Assembly: GCA_016926115.1 (NCBI GenBank)
Contig: JAFGPF010000012.1
Span: 1-33,843, forward strand
Source: Dehalococcoidales bacterium
Lineage (GTDB): Bacteria; Chloroflexota; Dehalococcoidia; Dehalococcoidales; RBG-16-60-22
Direction: 5' to 3'
DNA length: 33,843 nt
The notes under the pieces were generated by a model. That model was not told where the DNA came from. It worked only from the letters and a program-made list of their open reading frames with translations, and searched no databases. The position numbers were made by a program, and so were the translations under genes. Position 1 is the first letter of the stretch. Every line of letters begins with the position of its first letter. Positions 16,101-23,177 of this stretch are shown one piece after another.

Positions 16101-16406
16101 CGGGTCGTGGGCGACATTCACGCCCACGTGCTTCATAATCGCCAGAGAGCGCAGCCCGCTGATTGCCGCCGCCATGGCCACCTCCAGGGCTACCTTCTCG
16201 TTGACGGACCACTCGGCGTACATGTCCAGTTCGCCGGCGGCTTCCACCAGCGCCGCGGTAATCTCGCTGGAGGGCGTGCCGGGGTAAGACGCCACCAGCT
16301 GTACCCCCGCTTCAATAGCCCCGCGGGCGATAGCCTCGTTGCCAAGCATGAAGAGCCGGGCGCCGGGGACATCGGAAGTAATCGTTACATCAGCTACTTT
16401 ATTCAA
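13110..16406 (-). CDS. iorA: IorA-GltD fusion: indolepyruvate ferredoxin oxidoreductase alpha with an inserted NAD(P)H-linked flavoprotein module
   Basis: The product is 1098 residues, far above the roughly 600 usual for IorA. Residues 1 to about 575 are IorA: pyrimidine-binding domain with SYPGTPSSEI, then the TPP domain with CAGCPHRASFY, GDIGCYALG and HLGDST...DNSTTGMTG (Mg-TPP site near 450-485). At about 580, where IorA normally enters its ferredoxin tail, a GltD/NfnB-like module is inserted: a cysteine-rich N-terminal cluster (CQATCPLHIDIRGYI, CTRPCEGKC), an FAD Rossmann motif VIGGGPAGIMAAY near 680, an NAD(P) Rossmann motif VVVGGGNVAIDCA near 810, and GIFAGGDAVTGA. The C-terminal 55 residues return to the IorA ferredoxin (CPGCGVCAQVCP). 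It may link aryl-pyruvate oxidation to NAD(P) as well as ferredoxin. The start is TTG 16406 with AGGAGG 6 bp upstream. Confidence 0.9.
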   Translation of the reverse strand: MNKVADVTITSDVPGARLFMLGNEAIARGAIEAGVQLVASYPGTPSSEITAALVEAAGELDMYAEWSVNEKVALEVAMAAAISGLRSLAIMKHVGVNVAHDPLMSASYMGLGGLVLISADDPGQWSSQNEQDNRLLARQAYIPVLEPATGQEAKDMMADAFRLSEEFGQMFMLRSVTRIGHARSDVVFGGMVKDKRKGKFVKNPQKLVCLPANFRINRRLVVQRMEKIKKAVDKLPYNHLTIKNGAKLGVITSGISYGYAVEAIRWLRLEDKVSVLKIGTPYPLPAELTKTLLNAVPGVLVVEELEPFVEEAVKVVAEDSDINVKIHGKDVLSLVGELSTRQVSEALCKLLGVKPPIDFAQIDKIREETAELLPLRPPTMCAGCPHRASFYAINIACRCYEQETGKEPVKTGDIGCYALGANPPLNADDVAICMGGSFGLGNGFAHVIDAPVVAHLGDSTFFHSGIPPMINAVYNKSNVTMVVLDNSTTGMTGFQPHPGATGDETHDIKIEDITRASGVKFVETVDAFDLPKMIETMEKAIRFEGPSLVVARRLCNILDARNKRRAGEKVVPYVVDPEKCLAGSPPYCQATCPLHIDIRGYIGLIKEGKFDEALAMIKGTLPFPGIIGRICTRPCEGKCKRSEVEEAVAINALKRAAADYGKYSDDLTIVAGKKERVTVIGGGPAGIMAAYDLRKAGYKVTVFEALPKLGGMMAVGIPEFRLPRDILAKEIDIIKKLGVEIKLNTRIGKDVRLADLQKDYDAVFIAVGAHKGRSLGIENEEVDGVIDGTEFLYKVNTGEKVPVGDKVVVVGGGNVAIDCARTCVRLGCKDVNIVYRRSRAEMPAIADEIAEAENEGVKLTLLSGPGKVVAEGGKVTGFECIKMKLGEPDESGRRRPVPVKGSEFVIDTGLIIAAVGESPDLDFMTGDMNSAISNGLIKADPVTMETGIKGIFAGGDAVTGAATVIQALAAGRKAAISIERYFNGEPLDTGREGEAVFESKLIVDTWGVDKESRSEIPALPVAQRKGNFKEVEQGLSKEEAVKEAGRCLACDCHICINLLSCPALILDENGKAAVDDTQCPGCGVCAQVCPHDAIKAGE

Positions 16407-16482
16407 TAGAATCCTCCTGACCAGAGAATTATCTCTACTTCATCGGGCGCAAAGTTATTATGGACAATATAAATGCGGAGTC

Positions 16483-16523
16483 TACGCCTGTTTCTCTTCA
16501 CATTCTACACGCTTGCAGGCGTA
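16483..16523. repeat. 8-bp inverted repeat upstream of iorA
   Basis: TACGCCTG (16483-16490) and CAGGCGTA (16516-16523) face each other across 25 bp in the 159-bp gap between the alcohol dehydrogenase stop and the iorA start. On the minus strand a weak promoter (TTGTAA, 18 bp, TAGAAT) overlaps it. It could be a regulator site, but could also be chance. Confidence 0.3.
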
Positions 16524-16565
16524 TTTTACAAACGGACTATGAGTAAAACAAAGCTGGCTGACGGC

Positions 16566-17660
16566 CTACTCAAACATCAGCACGTTGCGGATTACCTCAC
16601 CCTGCTCCGACGATGCGAACGCCTCATTAATCTGCTCGAAGGGATAATGACCGGAAACCAGCTCGTCCAGCTTGAACCGTCCCGCCTGATACAGCTCGAT
16701 TATTCTCGATACGTCCATGCGCAGTCTCACCGCCCCCATGGCGCTGCCCGTCAGCTTCCTCCCCCGCATGAAGTCGGTGGGCGTCCAGGCGGAAAGCTGC
16801 TCCCCGTGGCCGTGGCCGATGACGCACGTGGTGCCATCCGGCGCGGACATCATGAAGCCCTGCCGCAGTATCTCGATTCCCGCCACCGCCACGATGACGA
16901 AGTCCGCCCCCCGTCCGTACGTAAGCTCATATACCGCCTTGATGGGGTCTTTCACCTCCGCCGCATTCACCGTATGCGTCGCCCCGAACTTCTTCGCCCT
17001 CTCCAGCTTGCTGTCGCGCACGTCCACGACGATAATCGGGAAAGCCCCCACATGGTACGCCCCCTGTATGGCGTTGAGTCCCACGCCACCGCAGCCGATA
17101 ATGGCGATGCTGCTGTTGGCGGTGACTTTAGCTCGATACAGCACCGCCCCGAAACCTGAAATAACGCCGCAGGCAATCAGGCACGCCCGGTCCATGGGCA
17201 GGTCTTCCGGTACTTTCACCAAATTGGGCTCGGGGATAACGGCGTACTCGGTAAAGCCCGCCACGTCGCCGGCATACTGCGCGATACGCTGTCCCGTCTT
17301 GCTGGTGAATCTGCCCTTCCCGAACAGGTAAAGCCGGTTGGTCTGGCACAGGGCGGGACTGCCGATGCGGCAGTAATAGCACTGCCCGCAGCCCTCCGGT
17401 ATGATGCTGGCGATAACATGGTCGCCGGGCTTGACGTAGGTGACTCCCTCCCCCACCTCCTCCACGTATCCGGCGATTTCATGCCCCGGTATCGCCGGGA
17501 GCGGGCAAGGGCCGTGCTCCCCCTTAATGGCATGGATATCGCTGTGGCAGATAGCCGTCGCCGCCATGCGTATTTTCACGTCGCCCTTCCCCACGGGGTC
17601 CAGGACGACCTCCTCTATCACCAGTGGTTTGCCGAACTCATAACAGACAGCCGCTTTCAT
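16566..17660 (-). CDS. Zinc-dependent alcohol dehydrogenase (MDR family)
   Basis: This 364-residue medium-chain dehydrogenase has catalytic zinc ligands at C38 (AICHSD) and H60-E61 (PGHEIAG), with a further cysteine in LIACGVISG. The structural zinc lobe has C91, C94, C97 and C105 (CGQCYYCRIGSPALC). The NAD(P)-binding loop is GCGGVGLNAIQGA near residue 193. It interconverts an alcohol and an aldehyde or ketone with NAD(P); the closest named relatives would be AdhP or class III-like enzymes. It is the first gene on the minus strand before iorA-iorB, 159 bp apart, so it may act on the aldehyde or alcohol end of the same aryl metabolism. AAGGAGG precedes ATG 17660. Confidence 0.88.
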   Translation of the reverse strand: MKAAVCYEFGKPLVIEEVVLDPVGKGDVKIRMAATAICHSDIHAIKGEHGPCPLPAIPGHEIAGYVEEVGEGVTYVKPGDHVIASIIPEGCGQCYYCRIGSPALCQTNRLYLFGKGRFTSKTGQRIAQYAGDVAGFTEYAVIPEPNLVKVPEDLPMDRACLIACGVISGFGAVLYRAKVTANSSIAIIGCGGVGLNAIQGAYHVGAFPIIVVDVRDSKLERAKKFGATHTVNAAEVKDPIKAVYELTYGRGADFVIVAVAGIEILRQGFMMSAPDGTTCVIGHGHGEQLSAWTPTDFMRGRKLTGSAMGAVRLRMDVSRIIELYQAGRFKLDELVSGHYPFEQINEAFASSEQGEVIRNVLMFE

Positions 17661-17694
17661 TTGTCCTCCTTGACAAGACGTATTTCAAATGCAG

Positions 17695-17722
17695 TCTATA
17701 CACCGCCGTTAATAATTGTCAA
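17695..17722 (-). promoter_or_regulatory. Promoter of the alcohol dehydrogenase gene
   Basis: On the minus strand TTGACA (17722-17717), a 16-bp spacer and TATAGA (17700-17695). The start codon at 17660 is 35 bp downstream. The same 133-bp gap also serves the divergent cupin-like operon. Confidence 0.6.
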
Positions 17723-17793
17723 ACACCATATGGTTGCTTAATTAATGAGCTAAAGAGTAAACTAATAATCAAGCAATAATTATGGAGGTTAAA

Positions 17794-18306
17794 ATGGCTT
17801 CAAAGAAGTACGATAAATACATCATCGAGTACGACTCCACCAAGTGGCCCATGGAACGCCGTCCGATTGTTTCGCACATGGATGACAGTGTCGCCAAGGG
17901 GAGTCATTTTTACATCATGCACTGGGTAGCGCCGGGCTTCGCCGATAACCTCGGGGCTTTCAAATACGCCGGGCATCCGCCGCATATTCACAAGGACGCC
18001 GAGCTGCTCTTTCACATCGGCGGCAACCCGGAAGACCCGATGGACCTGGGGGCGGAAGTAATAATGTATCTCGGCCCGGAAATGGAAGAACATCATATCA
18101 CCCGCACCTGCTGCATCTGGATACCGGCGAACTTCATTCACTCTCCCTGGCTCCCAGTCAGGGTAGACCGGCCGTTTTTATTCATCGAGGTGAACCAGGG
18201 ACCTTCTCATACGGAAAAGTCCTATCGCCAGCTTCTGCCCAAAGAAGCCCGGGAACGAATGGACTGGTCAATGTGGCCGGACGAGGGATATGAAATCCCG
18301 GCTTGA
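17794..18306 (+). CDS. Cupin-like protein A
   Basis: A 170-residue protein, start ATG 17794 with GGAGG 6 bp before it; the ATG at 17782 lies before this site and would make the site coding. A metal-type cupin signature is visible: H61-P-P-H64-I-H66-x3-E70, then H116 in PANFIHSP at the second motif position. It is rich in aromatic residues and has no signal peptide. Cupin domains bind a metal and serve as dioxygenases, isomerases, lyases or sensors; nothing here says which. It shares layout with protein B at 19063: K-Y-x-K-Y near the start, P-H-I-H-x-D, LG-A-E/K-x-x-M-x-x-GPEME and I-W-I-P-A-x-F-x-H. First gene of the AOR 2 cluster. Confidence 0.7.
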   Translation: MASKKYDKYIIEYDSTKWPMERRPIVSHMDDSVAKGSHFYIMHWVAPGFADNLGAFKYAGHPPHIHKDAELLFHIGGNPEDPMDLGAEVIMYLGPEMEEHHITRTCCIWIPANFIHSPWLPVRVDRPFLFIEVNQGPSHTEKSYRQLLPKEARERMDWSMWPDEGYEIPA

Positions 18307-18348
18307 TACATTCATTATATTTATATAAAGTAACAACTGGAGGTTAAC

Positions 18349-18561
18349 GTGGCTTATAAAATCAACCAGAAGAAATGTCTCAAGTGCGGTCTCTGCGTCA
18401 CCGAGTGCCCGGAAAAAGCTATCGTGGTGGATGATAAAGTGACGGAAGACGACGGACTTGTTCTCTATACCGTTAGAATCGACCCTGATAAATGTACCGA
18501 GTGCGGTGTCTGCGTCTCCTACGAATGGTGGTGCCCGGCGAAGGCAATCGTCAAAGCGTAA
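18349..18561 (+). CDS. 2[4Fe-4S] ferredoxin with unusual second cluster spacing
   Basis: A 70-residue ferredoxin with a GTG start at 18349 behind GGAGG. Cluster I has the standard motif CLKCGLCVTECPEKAI. In cluster II the third and fourth cysteines are six residues apart (CTECGVCVSYEWWCPAKAI) instead of the usual three, with an aromatic E-W-W insert. Extended loops like this occur in some anaerobe ferredoxins and can change the cluster potential. It sits between cupin A and the nucleotidyltransferase, and probably supplies electrons within this cluster. Confidence 0.85.
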   Translation: MAYKINQKKCLKCGLCVTECPEKAIVVDDKVTEDDGLVLYTVRIDPDKCTECGVCVSYEWWCPAKAIVKA

Positions 18562-18563
18562 AT

Positions 18564-19049
18564 ATGTCTGATATCCTGGAAATTACCGATTTCCCGCATG
18601 AATTACGAGATACCCTGCCAGAAACGTACCGACTGCTGAAGAAGGCTCATCTTAAAGTCCACCCGGACGTGCGAAGAATCTTCCTGCACGGTTCGAGGGG
18701 GCCGGCGGGGGGCTATCGTGACGATTCGGACCTAGACCTTTGTTTTCTCACCGACATCGACATCGCGGTTCTCCCCGGAGAAGAATTCGGTCACCGACTG
18801 AGAATGGTACTGTTAACAACTTTGGAAAACACGGAGTGTCCGGTCGAGCTTGATTTGGCGGTCGCCTTTGACCGCAGTAAATGCGGGCTGAAGTGCTTCG
18901 CTGTCGCCAGCTATGAAGAATTCCGATGTGAAAAAGAATCACAGGGCTGCATGGGCTTGTACAAGATTCAAAAAGGCTATGACGGCTTCGTACCGCCGAT
19001 AACGCTGGTAAGCGAAATTTTTCCCTTTTTAACGATATGGAATAGATAG
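18564..19049 (+). CDS. MNT/NTP_transf_2-type nucleotidyltransferase-like protein
   Basis: A 161-residue protein beginning MSDILEITDF, 2 bp after the ferredoxin stop and with no clear ribosome site, so probably coupled. It has the pol-beta nucleotidyltransferase signature: HGSRG at 42-46, D56 and D58 in DSDLDL, and a third carboxylate D97 in VELDLAV, giving a full catalytic triad. Such enzymes transfer a nucleotide to a protein, small molecule or RNA; MNT proteins often pair with HEPN toxins, but no HEPN gene lies beside it. The C-terminal 50 residues are Cys- and aromatic-rich. Its target within a redox operon is unknown. Confidence 0.75.
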   Translation: MSDILEITDFPHELRDTLPETYRLLKKAHLKVHPDVRRIFLHGSRGPAGGYRDDSDLDLCFLTDIDIAVLPGEEFGHRLRMVLLTTLENTECPVELDLAVAFDRSKCGLKCFAVASYEEFRCEKESQGCMGLYKIQKGYDGFVPPITLVSEIFPFLTIWNR

Positions 19050-19062
19050 AGGAGATGATGAA

Positions 19063-19563
19063 ATGGCGGAAATGAAATATAGTAAATACTTCCTCCACGA
19101 GCTCCCCGACGAGCAGCGCTTTAAGGGCTTCGCCAAGATGCCGACGATGGTCGCCTATACCGACAATGACATCATTGAAGGCAGTAAGTATTTCTCGGTG
19201 ATGATCATGGGTGAGGAAGCGACCAAGCACCCCGGACACGGTCCCCATATCCACCAGGACCCCGAACTGCTCGTGGCACTGGGCACCGACCCGGATAATC
19301 CCCGTTACCTCGGAGCGAAAATGGAAATGTGCATGGGGCCGGAGATGGAAAGCCACATCATTACCGAGTCTACGATGATATGGATACCGGCTAAGTTCGT
19401 ACATGCCCCGTTCCGCATACTTGAGGTAACCCGTCCCTTCATCTTCATCCAGTGCCAGTACGCCTCCAAACTCACCGAGACCTCGCTGAAAAAGCTAGTT
19501 GATAAAAAGATGTGGGACAAGATGGTCTTCATCGATGCGGACGGCACGGAAAAAGACTCGTAG
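19063..19563 (+). CDS. Cupin-like protein B
   Basis: A 166-residue paralogue of cupin A. Metal motif G-P-H62-I-H64-x3-E68 and second-motif H114 in PAKFVHAP; the GPEME block is shared with A. The start ATG 19063 has GAGGAG upstream at suitable distance. The substrate is unknown. It differs from A mainly in the C-terminal 30 residues. Two versions in one operon suggest either heteromer subunits or separate steps of one pathway. Confidence 0.7.
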   Translation: MAEMKYSKYFLHELPDEQRFKGFAKMPTMVAYTDNDIIEGSKYFSVMIMGEEATKHPGHGPHIHQDPELLVALGTDPDNPRYLGAKMEMCMGPEMESHIITESTMIWIPAKFVHAPFRILEVTRPFIFIQCQYASKLTETSLKKLVDKKMWDKMVFIDADGTEKDS

Positions 19564-19692
19564 CCAGGAAAATCACGTTGGCAATATCTCTTTAACAGCG
19601 CTGCTATTGTACGTAGCTGGGTTTTCTTGCATTGTTATACCCGGATGTCTTAGAATTTGCCTGTCCAGTCTTATAATGAAGAGAGAATTCCT

Positions 19693-20553
19693 GTGGCAGA
19701 TACAAAATACGGAAACCTGTTGACGACACTGAAATTCATGGAGGGACGCGGCGGAGCCAATGCCAGGGAGCTGGTATTCGTTGGCGGCGACCGACTGGCG
19801 GGGTTCGACCTTAATTTCATCATCGGAGTCTACGACCAGGTCGGTGACTGGGCTCCCGGGATGGGAGCGCACGTACACCCCTTCGACGAGTTACTGCTGT
19901 TCTTCGGTTACGACGATGAAGACATGAATATCCTCGGCTCTGATATGTCGCTGGCGCTGGGCAAGGAACAGGAAGTCCATCGCTTCAGCGTACCCACCGT
20001 CGCCGTGGCGCCCCAGAACCTGCCCCACTGCCCCCTCATCACCGAGAAGGCCCACCGGGACTTCGGGCATTTCCATCTGGCGCTCAGCGCCAAGTACTCC
20101 GGCGAAGGCGTGCCGCAGGAAGGCACGACCGACGGCACCAAGTACGCCCACCTGGTGAATAAGATGACTGCCAGGAAAGGCCCCGGCGGAGCGGATGCCA
20201 AACAGGTAATCGCCGTCTCCGGCGATGAGTTGGAAGGACTTAATATCAACTTCCGGATGGGACTCTATAACCAGCCGGGAGAATGGTATCCCGGTGAGGG
20301 CGCCCGGGTGCACCCGTACGACGAATGCCTGGTGTTCTTCGGGCACAAGACGGAAGACCTGAGCTACCTGGGGGCGGAAATAACCATAGAAATCGGGCAG
20401 GAGCATGAGAAACATACCTTCGACGTCCCCACCGTCGTCGCCCTCCCCAAGGGCACGCCGCACTACCCTATCACCTGCAATCGAGTCGAGAGGCCCTACG
20501 GCGTAATGAAGGTCGGACTCGGCGCCAGGTACCAGAGTTCACAGGCGGACTGA
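19693..20553 (+). CDS. Tandem double-cupin-like protein C
   Basis: A 286-residue protein made of two homologous halves, about 1-140 and 148-280. Each starts with T-K-Y, has a G-D-x-L-x-G-x-(D/N)-(L/I)-N-F strand and a (H/R)-V-H-P-(F/Y)-D-E metal loop, and ends with P-T-V-x-x-x-P-x-x-x-P-H. The first half has H60, H62, E66 and H112; in the second, R205 replaces the first His, so one of the two metal sites may be altered or lost. GTG 19693 is chosen because GAAGAGAG lies 7 bp before it; the TTG at 19657 has no site. A TATAAT at 19672-19677 lies too close to serve unless the mRNA is nearly leaderless. Its stop overlaps the next start by one base (TGATG). Confidence 0.7.
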   Translation: MADTKYGNLLTTLKFMEGRGGANARELVFVGGDRLAGFDLNFIIGVYDQVGDWAPGMGAHVHPFDELLLFFGYDDEDMNILGSDMSLALGKEQEVHRFSVPTVAVAPQNLPHCPLITEKAHRDFGHFHLALSAKYSGEGVPQEGTTDGTKYAHLVNKMTARKGPGGADAKQVIAVSGDELEGLNINFRMGLYNQPGEWYPGEGARVHPYDECLVFFGHKTEDLSYLGAEITIEIGQEHEKHTFDVPTVVALPKGTPHYPITCNRVERPYGVMKVGLGARYQSSQAD

Positions 20554-20753
20554 TGGAAGAGAAAAAGGGATATTCATTCCGGTGCATGCGCTGCCTCGGA
20601 GGAAGGATAACCGTACCCCGCGGCGAGACCACGGCCCATTGTCCGCACTGCGGACAGGGCTGGCGCATCACCTGGGTGACACCGGAGGTCGCCAAGATAA
20701 GGGGCAGACTCATCGAGGAAGGAAAGACGCATGGAACGTCTGGCAATAATTGA
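20553..20753 (+). CDS. Small zinc-ribbon protein
   Basis: A 66-residue protein with C11-x2-C14 and C30-x2-C33 (FRCMRC and HCPHCGQGW), a rubredoxin-like or zinc-ribbon knuckle pair, followed by a basic tail. It overlaps the previous stop by 1 base and the AOR 2 start by 23 bp, so it is tightly coupled to both. No family is recognised. It may be an AOR assembly or electron-transfer accessory, judged only from position. Confidence 0.7.
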   Translation: MEEKKGYSFRCMRCLGGRITVPRGETTAHCPHCGQGWRITWVTPEVAKIRGRLIEEGKTHGTSGNN

Positions 20754-22617
20754 CCTTTCCACCGAACAGGCGGTTGTTAAAGATATCCCGGATGATCTCC
20801 TGCGCATGTACCTCGGCGGCGAGGGACTCAACACCTACCTGCTGTACAATTATGCGGCACCGGGAGTCGACCCCCTCAGTCCGGAAAATCCCCTGATATT
20901 CGGGGCGGGGCTTATATCCGGGTACGATGTTTCATCGTCGCGATTCGAGGTCACCGCGAAATCGGTCGAGGGCGAAGGGGGATTCGGCACGAGCAACTGC
21001 GGCGGGCACTGGTCCGCCGAGCTCAAGTTCGCCGGATTCCAGCACCTCGTCATTAAGGGCAAGGCTAAACGTCCCACCTACCTGTATATCCATGACGGCG
21101 AAATCGAGTTCCGGGACGCCTCTTTCCTCTGGGGACACGATACCTACGAGTGCCAGGAGTTGATACAGGACGACCTCGGCAATACGCAGGTAAAGATAGC
21201 CATGATCGGGCAGGCTGGCGAAAACCTGGTGAAGTTCGCCAATATCATGCACGGACTCAAGAGGGCCGCCGGCAGGACGGGCATGGGCTGCGTGATGGGG
21301 TCGAAACTGCTCAAGGCGATAGTCGTCAGGGGCAGGCAGGGACTCCTGCCCCACGACCCCGACAGGCTGCTGGAGGTAAATACAAATCACCTCCGCCAGA
21401 TTACCAGCACCAAGATTTACCCCGTCATTTCCCGCTACGGCACACTTACTATCTTCTGCGTGGCGAACCAGAGCGGCACGATGTCTGTCAGGAACAACCA
21501 GTCCAATTATTTCCCCGAAGCTGAAGGACACCTCGACGACGAGATATTCGAGGAACAGTACAAGACCAAGACACTTGCCTGTTACGCCTGCCCGCTGCGG
21601 TGCAGCCACCGCTATAGAATCAACTCCGGCCCCTACGCCGGGGTCTGGGGCGAGGGCCCCGAGTTTTATATGATGGGTGGATTCGGCCCGGCGGTGGGCA
21701 ACGCTGACTGGGAACTGATACTTGCCGCCAATACTTTATTGAATCGTTACGGTCTGGATGTGGGTTCTTCCAGCGGCTACATCGCCTGGCTCATGGAACT
21801 GTGGCAGCGGGGTATTATCAACGAAAAGGATACGGGAGGCTTGAATCTTGAATGGGGCAACCAGGAATCAATACTCACCCTCCTCCACCAGATGGCCAAG
21901 AACGAAGGACTAGGTGGTATGATAGGACAGCGGGCATCGCAAGCTGTCAACGCGTTCGGCAAGGACGCCGGCAAGTACCTGTATACCCAGCGCGGAATGA
22001 TGCACGAGAGCCCCCAGAACTTCCGCGCCGCCCGGGCGACCGCCCTCGGCGAAGCTACCGCCAACCGCGGCAGCGACCATCTTAAAGGCAGGTGCTCTCT
22101 GGAGTTTTTCGGCATGCCTCCGGAAGTGCTTGAAAAGATATACGGCAGGCCTATCGCCTCCGCCCTCAACTCGTGGGATGGTAAGGCATGGATGGCGGCC
22201 TGGACGCAGCACTTCACCACCGTCATTGATTCGTTAGGCTACTGCAAGTTCGCCACCATCTGGCCTGGCTCCACCCACAACCTGAACTACGGTAATTTCT
22301 GTGAGACCATTAACGCCGTCAAGGGTTGGGATATCACCCCTGACGAACTCATGGAAATCGGGGAAAGGGTCTGGAACCTGCAAAGAATGTTTATCCAGCG
22401 CGAAACCGGCGCTCTCAGGCAACACGACATCCCGCCTTCCGTATATTTCCAACCCCAGCCGCTGGAACCCCTCAAGGGAGAGAAACTCGACCATGGCGAT
22501 TATAATCGTGCCCTTGACGAATACTACGATATCCGCGGCTGGACTAAGGAAGGCGCGCCTACTGCGGAAACGCTGGTCAAACTCAAGCTCGATAAGGAGC
22601 CGTCCAACCTGCTATGA
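20731..22617 (+). CDS. aor: Aldehyde ferredoxin oxidoreductase family protein (AOR 2)
   Basis: The 628-residue product is a distant paralogue of AOR 1. The N-terminal domain has MYLGGEGLNTYLLY and IFGAGLISG. The pterin-binding block FGTSNCGGHWSAELKF and the NIMHGLKRAAGRTGMGCVMG block are in order. The [4Fe-4S] ligands are C284-x2-C287-x3-C291 (CYACPLRC) with a fourth cysteine near 505 in LGYCKFA. The tungsten enzyme would oxidise an aldehyde or reduce an acid or thioester; an aromatic thioester role as in BamB is possible but unproven. GAGGAAGG stands 8 bp before the ATG. The 4-bp overlap with the following ferredoxin gene mirrors AOR 1, but the gene order is reversed. Confidence 0.9.
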   Translation: MERLAIIDLSTEQAVVKDIPDDLLRMYLGGEGLNTYLLYNYAAPGVDPLSPENPLIFGAGLISGYDVSSSRFEVTAKSVEGEGGFGTSNCGGHWSAELKFAGFQHLVIKGKAKRPTYLYIHDGEIEFRDASFLWGHDTYECQELIQDDLGNTQVKIAMIGQAGENLVKFANIMHGLKRAAGRTGMGCVMGSKLLKAIVVRGRQGLLPHDPDRLLEVNTNHLRQITSTKIYPVISRYGTLTIFCVANQSGTMSVRNNQSNYFPEAEGHLDDEIFEEQYKTKTLACYACPLRCSHRYRINSGPYAGVWGEGPEFYMMGGFGPAVGNADWELILAANTLLNRYGLDVGSSSGYIAWLMELWQRGIINEKDTGGLNLEWGNQESILTLLHQMAKNEGLGGMIGQRASQAVNAFGKDAGKYLYTQRGMMHESPQNFRAARATALGEATANRGSDHLKGRCSLEFFGMPPEVLEKIYGRPIASALNSWDGKAWMAAWTQHFTTVIDSLGYCKFATIWPGSTHNLNYGNFCETINAVKGWDITPDELMEIGERVWNLQRMFIQRETGALRQHDIPPSVYFQPQPLEPLKGEKLDHGDYNRALDEYYDIRGWTKEGAPTAETLVKLKLDKEPSNLL

Positions 22618-23108
22618 AAACCGACGAGAATACGTTGACGGAACAGAAGACATTCTTCATACGCGCCGAGTTCTGCACGGGCTGCGGACTCTGCCAGCTT
22701 GCCTGCTCCATGGTCAAGGAAAGACAGCCAAATCCCGCCAGGGCGAGGATTACGGTCAAGAGGCTTGTCATGGACGGCCTGATGATTCCCTATATCTGCC
22801 TTAACTGTAAGAATCCCGTCTGCATAGAGGCTTGCCGCCGCAAGGCTATCAGCAAAGACCCTGAAACAGGCTGGGTGACCATCGATAAAGAGAAATGCAA
22901 CAACTGTAAATTATGCGTTGCCGCCTGTCCGTTCTCGGCGATAGTGGTAACACCGGAAGATGAGGTGCTGCTCTGCGATGTCTGCGGAGGTAGCCCGAAG
23001 TGCGTGGAAATGTGCCCCACCGGAGCGCTTAGATTCGCCACCCGTTCCGAGGGGGTCGCCGGTTCAACGGACACAGCCGCCGTAAATGTCTTTAAGTCTC
23101 AGGATTAA
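22614..23108 (+). CDS. Multi-cluster ferredoxin subunit paired with AOR 2
   Basis: A 164-residue HycB-type protein with four cysteine groups: CTGCGLCQLAC, CLNCKNPVCIEAC, CNNCKLCVAACP and CDVCGGSPKCVEMCP. It is clearly homologous to the AOR 1 partner at 4462, including the C-D-x-C-G-G-x-P-x-C-V signature near the end. The start overlaps the AOR 2 stop (ATGA). It would pass electrons from AOR 2 to a ferredoxin pool. Confidence 0.9.
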   Translation: MKTDENTLTEQKTFFIRAEFCTGCGLCQLACSMVKERQPNPARARITVKRLVMDGLMIPYICLNCKNPVCIEACRRKAISKDPETGWVTIDKEKCNNCKLCVAACPFSAIVVTPEDEVLLCDVCGGSPKCVEMCPTGALRFATRSEGVAGSTDTAAVNVFKSQD

Positions 23109-23177
23109 AGGATAATATTCTAGGCGCGCTTGCCGATTATAATATATATACCCCACTCTTTTCCGGAGGGTAATACC

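Noticed and set aside
19672..19677. TATAAT as a promoter for the double-cupin gene
   Set aside because: No credible -35, and the start codon at 19693 would leave only about 8 nt of leader. Kept only as a remark.
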